Source of the DNA: Alphaproteobacteria bacterium
GTDB lineage: Bacteria; Pseudomonadota; Alphaproteobacteria; Caulobacterales; Caulobacteraceae
NCBI GenBank assembly: GCA_028869395.1
Contig: JAGWSE010000154.1
Location: 1-10,131, forward strand
Length of the DNA stretch: 10,131 nucleotides
Reading direction: 5' to 3'
A program made the translations under genes and the position numbers. The notes under the pieces are model-generated. The model did no database searches. It worked only from the letters and a program-made list of their open reading frames with translations, and was not told where the DNA came from. Shown piece after piece: positions 8,164 through 10,131 of the stretch; position 1 is the first letter of the stretch; each line of letters opens with the position of its first letter.

Positions 8164-9350
8164 ACCTGCCGCGCACCATCACAGTCCTGGGCTCGACCGG
8201 ATCCGTCGGCGTCTCGACCCTGGACGTGCTGGAGAAATCGGGCGCCGAGGTCGAAATCGTGGCGCTGACCGCTGGGCGCAACGTTGAACGCCTCGCGGAG
8301 CAGGCCCGGCGCTGGCGACCTTCGCTTGCCGTGATCCACGACGAAGCGCGCCTGGCTGAACTCCGCGAGCGGCTCGCCGGCGCCGGGATCGAGACGGCCG
8401 CGGGCGCGGTCGCCGTACGCGAGGCCGCGCAACGGGACTCGCAATGGGTGATGTCGGCGATCGTGGGGTTCGCGGGTCTTGCGCCGACGCTGGCGGCCGC
8501 GCGACGAGGCGCCGTCGTGGCCCTGGCCAACAAGGAGAGCCTGGTCTGCGCGGGGCCCGAACTGCTGCGGACGGCGAAAATGTCTGGCGGTGCGGTCATC
8601 CCGGTCGATTCCGAGCATTCGGCGATCTTCCAGGTCCTCGAGCCGGAGAACGCCGCTCAGGTGTCGCGGCTGATCCTGACCTCCTCGGGCGGCCCCTTCC
8701 GTGGGGCGAGCCGGGAGCAGATGTCGCGCGCGACGCTCGAACAGGCCCTGGCGCATCCCAACTTCAGCATGGGCGCGAAAATCTCGATTGATTCCGCGAC
8801 CATGATGAACAAGGGGCTGGAGGTGATCGAGGCGGCATACCTCTTCTCCATGCCGCCGGAACGCATCGAGGTCCTCATCCACCCTCAGCAGATCATTCAC
8901 AGCCTCGTCGAGTACGCGGACGGCTCGACCCTGGCCCAACTCGGCCCTCCGGACATGCGCCCGCCGATCGCCTGCGCCTTCGCCTGGCCCGACCGGCTGC
9001 CATGGCCCGCGCCGGCGCTCGACCTCGTGAGTTCGGGCCCGCTCACCTTCGAGGCGCCCGATCCGTCCCGCTTCCCGGCCCTCTCGCTGGCCAAGCAGGC
9101 CTTGGCGACGGGGGGCAGGGCGCCCGGCGCGCTGAACGCGGCGAACGAGCGCGCCGTCGCCGCCTTCCTTGACCGCAGAATCGGCTTTCTGGATATTGCA
9201 CGTGTGGCGGCGGAGACCCTCGAGCGCATGGACCGCCACTTCCTGGGAGCGCAGACGAACGAGGATGTCCTGGAAGCCGCCCGAACGACCGATGCGACGG
9301 CGCGCCGTGTGGCGGACGAGATCGTGACCGCCCTGATGGCCCAGGCCTGA
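8151..9350 (+). CDS. dxr: 1-deoxy-D-xylulose 5-phosphate reductoisomerase
   Basis: Dxr rearranges and reduces DXP to 2-C-methyl-D-erythritol 4-phosphate with NADPH, the first committed step of the MEP isoprenoid pathway and the target of fosmidomycin. The 399 residues (E. coli 398) show the NADPH-binding GSTGSVGVSTLDVL (14-27), ALANKESLVCAG (125-135), metal ligands D153 and E155 in PVDSEH, TSSGGPFRG (177-185), and SIDSATMMNKGLE (212-224) with N220, K221 and the third metal ligand E224. Then come IHPQQIIHSLVEYADGS and the C-terminal helical domain. In the flexible substrate loop H202-P-N-F205-S-M207 the usual Trp (E. coli W212) is Phe205. The ATG at 8151 overlaps the cdsA end by 13 bp without a good ribosome-binding site, so coupling is likely; a TTG at 8160 is a less likely alternative. 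In E. coli dxr precedes uppS, so gene order differs here. Confidence 0.97.
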   Translation: MGSLNLPRTITVLGSTGSVGVSTLDVLEKSGAEVEIVALTAGRNVERLAEQARRWRPSLAVIHDEARLAELRERLAGAGIETAAGAVAVREAAQRDSQWVMSAIVGFAGLAPTLAAARRGAVVALANKESLVCAGPELLRTAKMSGGAVIPVDSEHSAIFQVLEPENAAQVSRLILTSSGGPFRGASREQMSRATLEQALAHPNFSMGAKISIDSATMMNKGLEVIEAAYLFSMPPERIEVLIHPQQIIHSLVEYADGSTLAQLGPPDMRPPIACAFAWPDRLPWPAPALDLVSSGPLTFEAPDPSRFPALSLAKQALATGGRAPGALNAANERAVAAFLDRRIGFLDIARVAAETLERMDRHFLGAQTNEDVLEAARTTDATARRVADEIVTALMAQA

Positions 9351-9355
9351 TCGCG

Positions 9356-9362
9356 AGAGGAG
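9356..9362 (+). promoter_or_regulatory. Shine-Dalgarno of rseP
   Basis: AGAGGAG lies 10 nt before the ATG at 9373 and just after the dxr stop. It supports 9373, not the out-of-frame ATG at 9377, as the start of rseP. Confidence 0.75.
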
Positions 9363-9372
9363 CGGCCCTTCG

Positions 9373-10131
9373 ATGGATGGCTTACTGCACGACTTCCTTC
9401 TCTTCGTGATCCCGTTCATCGTGGTGCTGGGTCTTGTCGTGACGGTCCACGAGCTGGGCCACTTCCTCGCCGCCAAATGGCTCGGCACCGCCATCGACCG
9501 GTTCTCGATCGGCTTCGGCCGGGCGATCGTCAGCTGGAGGGATCGATCGGGCGTCGAGTGGCGCATCGGCTGGCTTCCGCTTGGCGGCTATGTCCGCTTC
9601 GCAGGCGACGAAAACGCAGCCAGCATGCCCGACGAGGAAGAGCTGGCCGAGCTTCGACGCCAGATCGCCGCCCGCGAAGGTCAGGCGGCCCTCAACCGCT
9701 ACTTCCATTTCAAGCCGGCCTGGCAGCGCGCAATCATCGTGGTGGCGGGGCCTGCCGCCAACTTCGTCCTGGCGATCGCGCTCTTCGCCGGTCTCCTCAT
9801 GGTGTTCGGCCACGAGATGCTTCCGGCCCGTGTCGCACAGGTCCTGCCGAACAGCGCCGCAGCCGCCGCCGGCTTCCGGCCCGGCGACCTGATCGTCGGG
9901 GAGGATGGCCGCGCGGTCGACGGCTTCGACGACGTCCAGCAGGTCGTCCGATTGAGGGCAGGGGTGCCAATCAACTTCCTGGTCCAGCGCGGCCCGGAGA
10001 AGATCCACATCCTCGCGACCCCGCGCTCGCAGGTCGTCGACGATCCGGTCGCCGGCAAGCAGCACATGGGCGTGCTGGGCCTGGTCCCGGACCAGGCCCC
10101 GTCCGACTTCATCCACGTCCGCTACAATCCC
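9373..10131 (+). CDS. rseP: RIP metalloprotease RseP (site-2 protease), N-terminal part (3' end outside window)
   Basis: RseP-type M50 proteases cut substrates inside the inner membrane, such as anti-sigma factors and remnant signal peptides; the Caulobacter homologue MmpA processes the polarity protein PodJ (family knowledge). The frame stays open for 253 codons to the right edge. The first membrane helix (about 8-36) carries the zinc motif H26-E27-L-G-H30. A membrane-reentrant beta region follows (IDRFSIGFGRAIVSW and WRIGWLPLGGYVRFAGDE, 42-80), then a charged loop (86-105), a second hydrophobic segment with AGPAANF (125-131), and a PDZ domain (about 152-225; LPNSAAAAAGFRPGDLIV). The C-terminal helix with the third zinc ligand is missing only because the window ends. 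Start support: ribosome-binding site at 9356-9362. It follows dxr by 22 bp; bamA usually follows in this cluster. Confidence 0.95.
   Translation, partial: MDGLLHDFLLFVIPFIVVLGLVVTVHELGHFLAAKWLGTAIDRFSIGFGRAIVSWRDRSGVEWRIGWLPLGGYVRFAGDENAASMPDEEELAELRRQIAAREGQAALNRYFHFKPAWQRAIIVVAGPAANFVLAIALFAGLLMVFGHEMLPARVAQVLPNSAAAAAGFRPGDLIVGEDGRAVDGFDDVQQVVRLRAGVPINFLVQRGPEKIHILATPRSQVVDDPVAGKQHMGVLGLVPDQAPSDFIHVRYNP

Noticed and set aside
8157..9566. 469-codon open frame on the minus strand opposite dxr, and a similar one at 9382-10116 opposite rseP
   Set aside because: These are compositional shadows with His/Arg/Gly-rich sequence and no family motif; the plus-strand genes explain the region.

Overview
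This window is a dense, entirely plus-strand housekeeping region from a GC-rich bacterium. Gene content, gene order and protein style point to an alphaproteobacterium, most likely Caulobacterales (Caulobacter/Phenylobacterium-like). The assignment rests on protein resemblance and gene order read by eye; no database search was possible.

Layout. Positions 1-2373 hold the C-terminal two thirds of the replicative DNA polymerase III alpha subunit (dnaE), open at the left edge. A GNAT-family acetyltransferase of unknown substrate follows (2406-3086); its start has no Shine-Dalgarno but has a -10-like box 8 nt upstream, so it may be read from a leaderless mRNA. A 188-bp gap (3087-3274) contains a candidate terminator, a candidate housekeeping promoter and a structured leader for rpsB. 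Ribosomal protein S2 (rpsB, 3275-4114) and elongation factor Ts (tsf, 4194-5135) form a translation pair with a 9-bp hairpin between them. A long GC-rich terminator-like hairpin (5151-5191) separates tsf from pyrH.

From pyrH onward the genes are tightly packed and probably co-transcribed: pyrH (UMP kinase), frr (ribosome recycling factor), uppS (undecaprenyl diphosphate synthase), cdsA (CDP-diglyceride synthase), dxr (DXP reductoisomerase) and the 5' part of rseP (site-2 membrane protease, open at the right edge). Gaps are 38, 34, -23, -13 and 22 bp. The cluster joins protein synthesis (S2, EF-Ts, RRF), pyrimidine nucleotide supply (UMP to UDP), isoprenoid supply and its use for the cell-wall carrier lipid (Dxr to UppS), phospholipid precursor synthesis (CdsA) and envelope proteolysis (RseP). 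It thus couples growth rate to envelope building, as in the homologous E. coli cluster.

I found no mobile element, CRISPR array, tRNA or rRNA and no sign of a new multi-gene system. The points most worth a second look are small: non-consensus residues in Dxr (Phe at the flexible-loop Trp position), PyrH (Leu/Ala at the Thr/Asn pair of the nucleotide-binding loop) and UppS (Pro in the diphosphate-binding motif); the rpsB leader structures; the two intercistronic hairpins; and the possible leaderless start.
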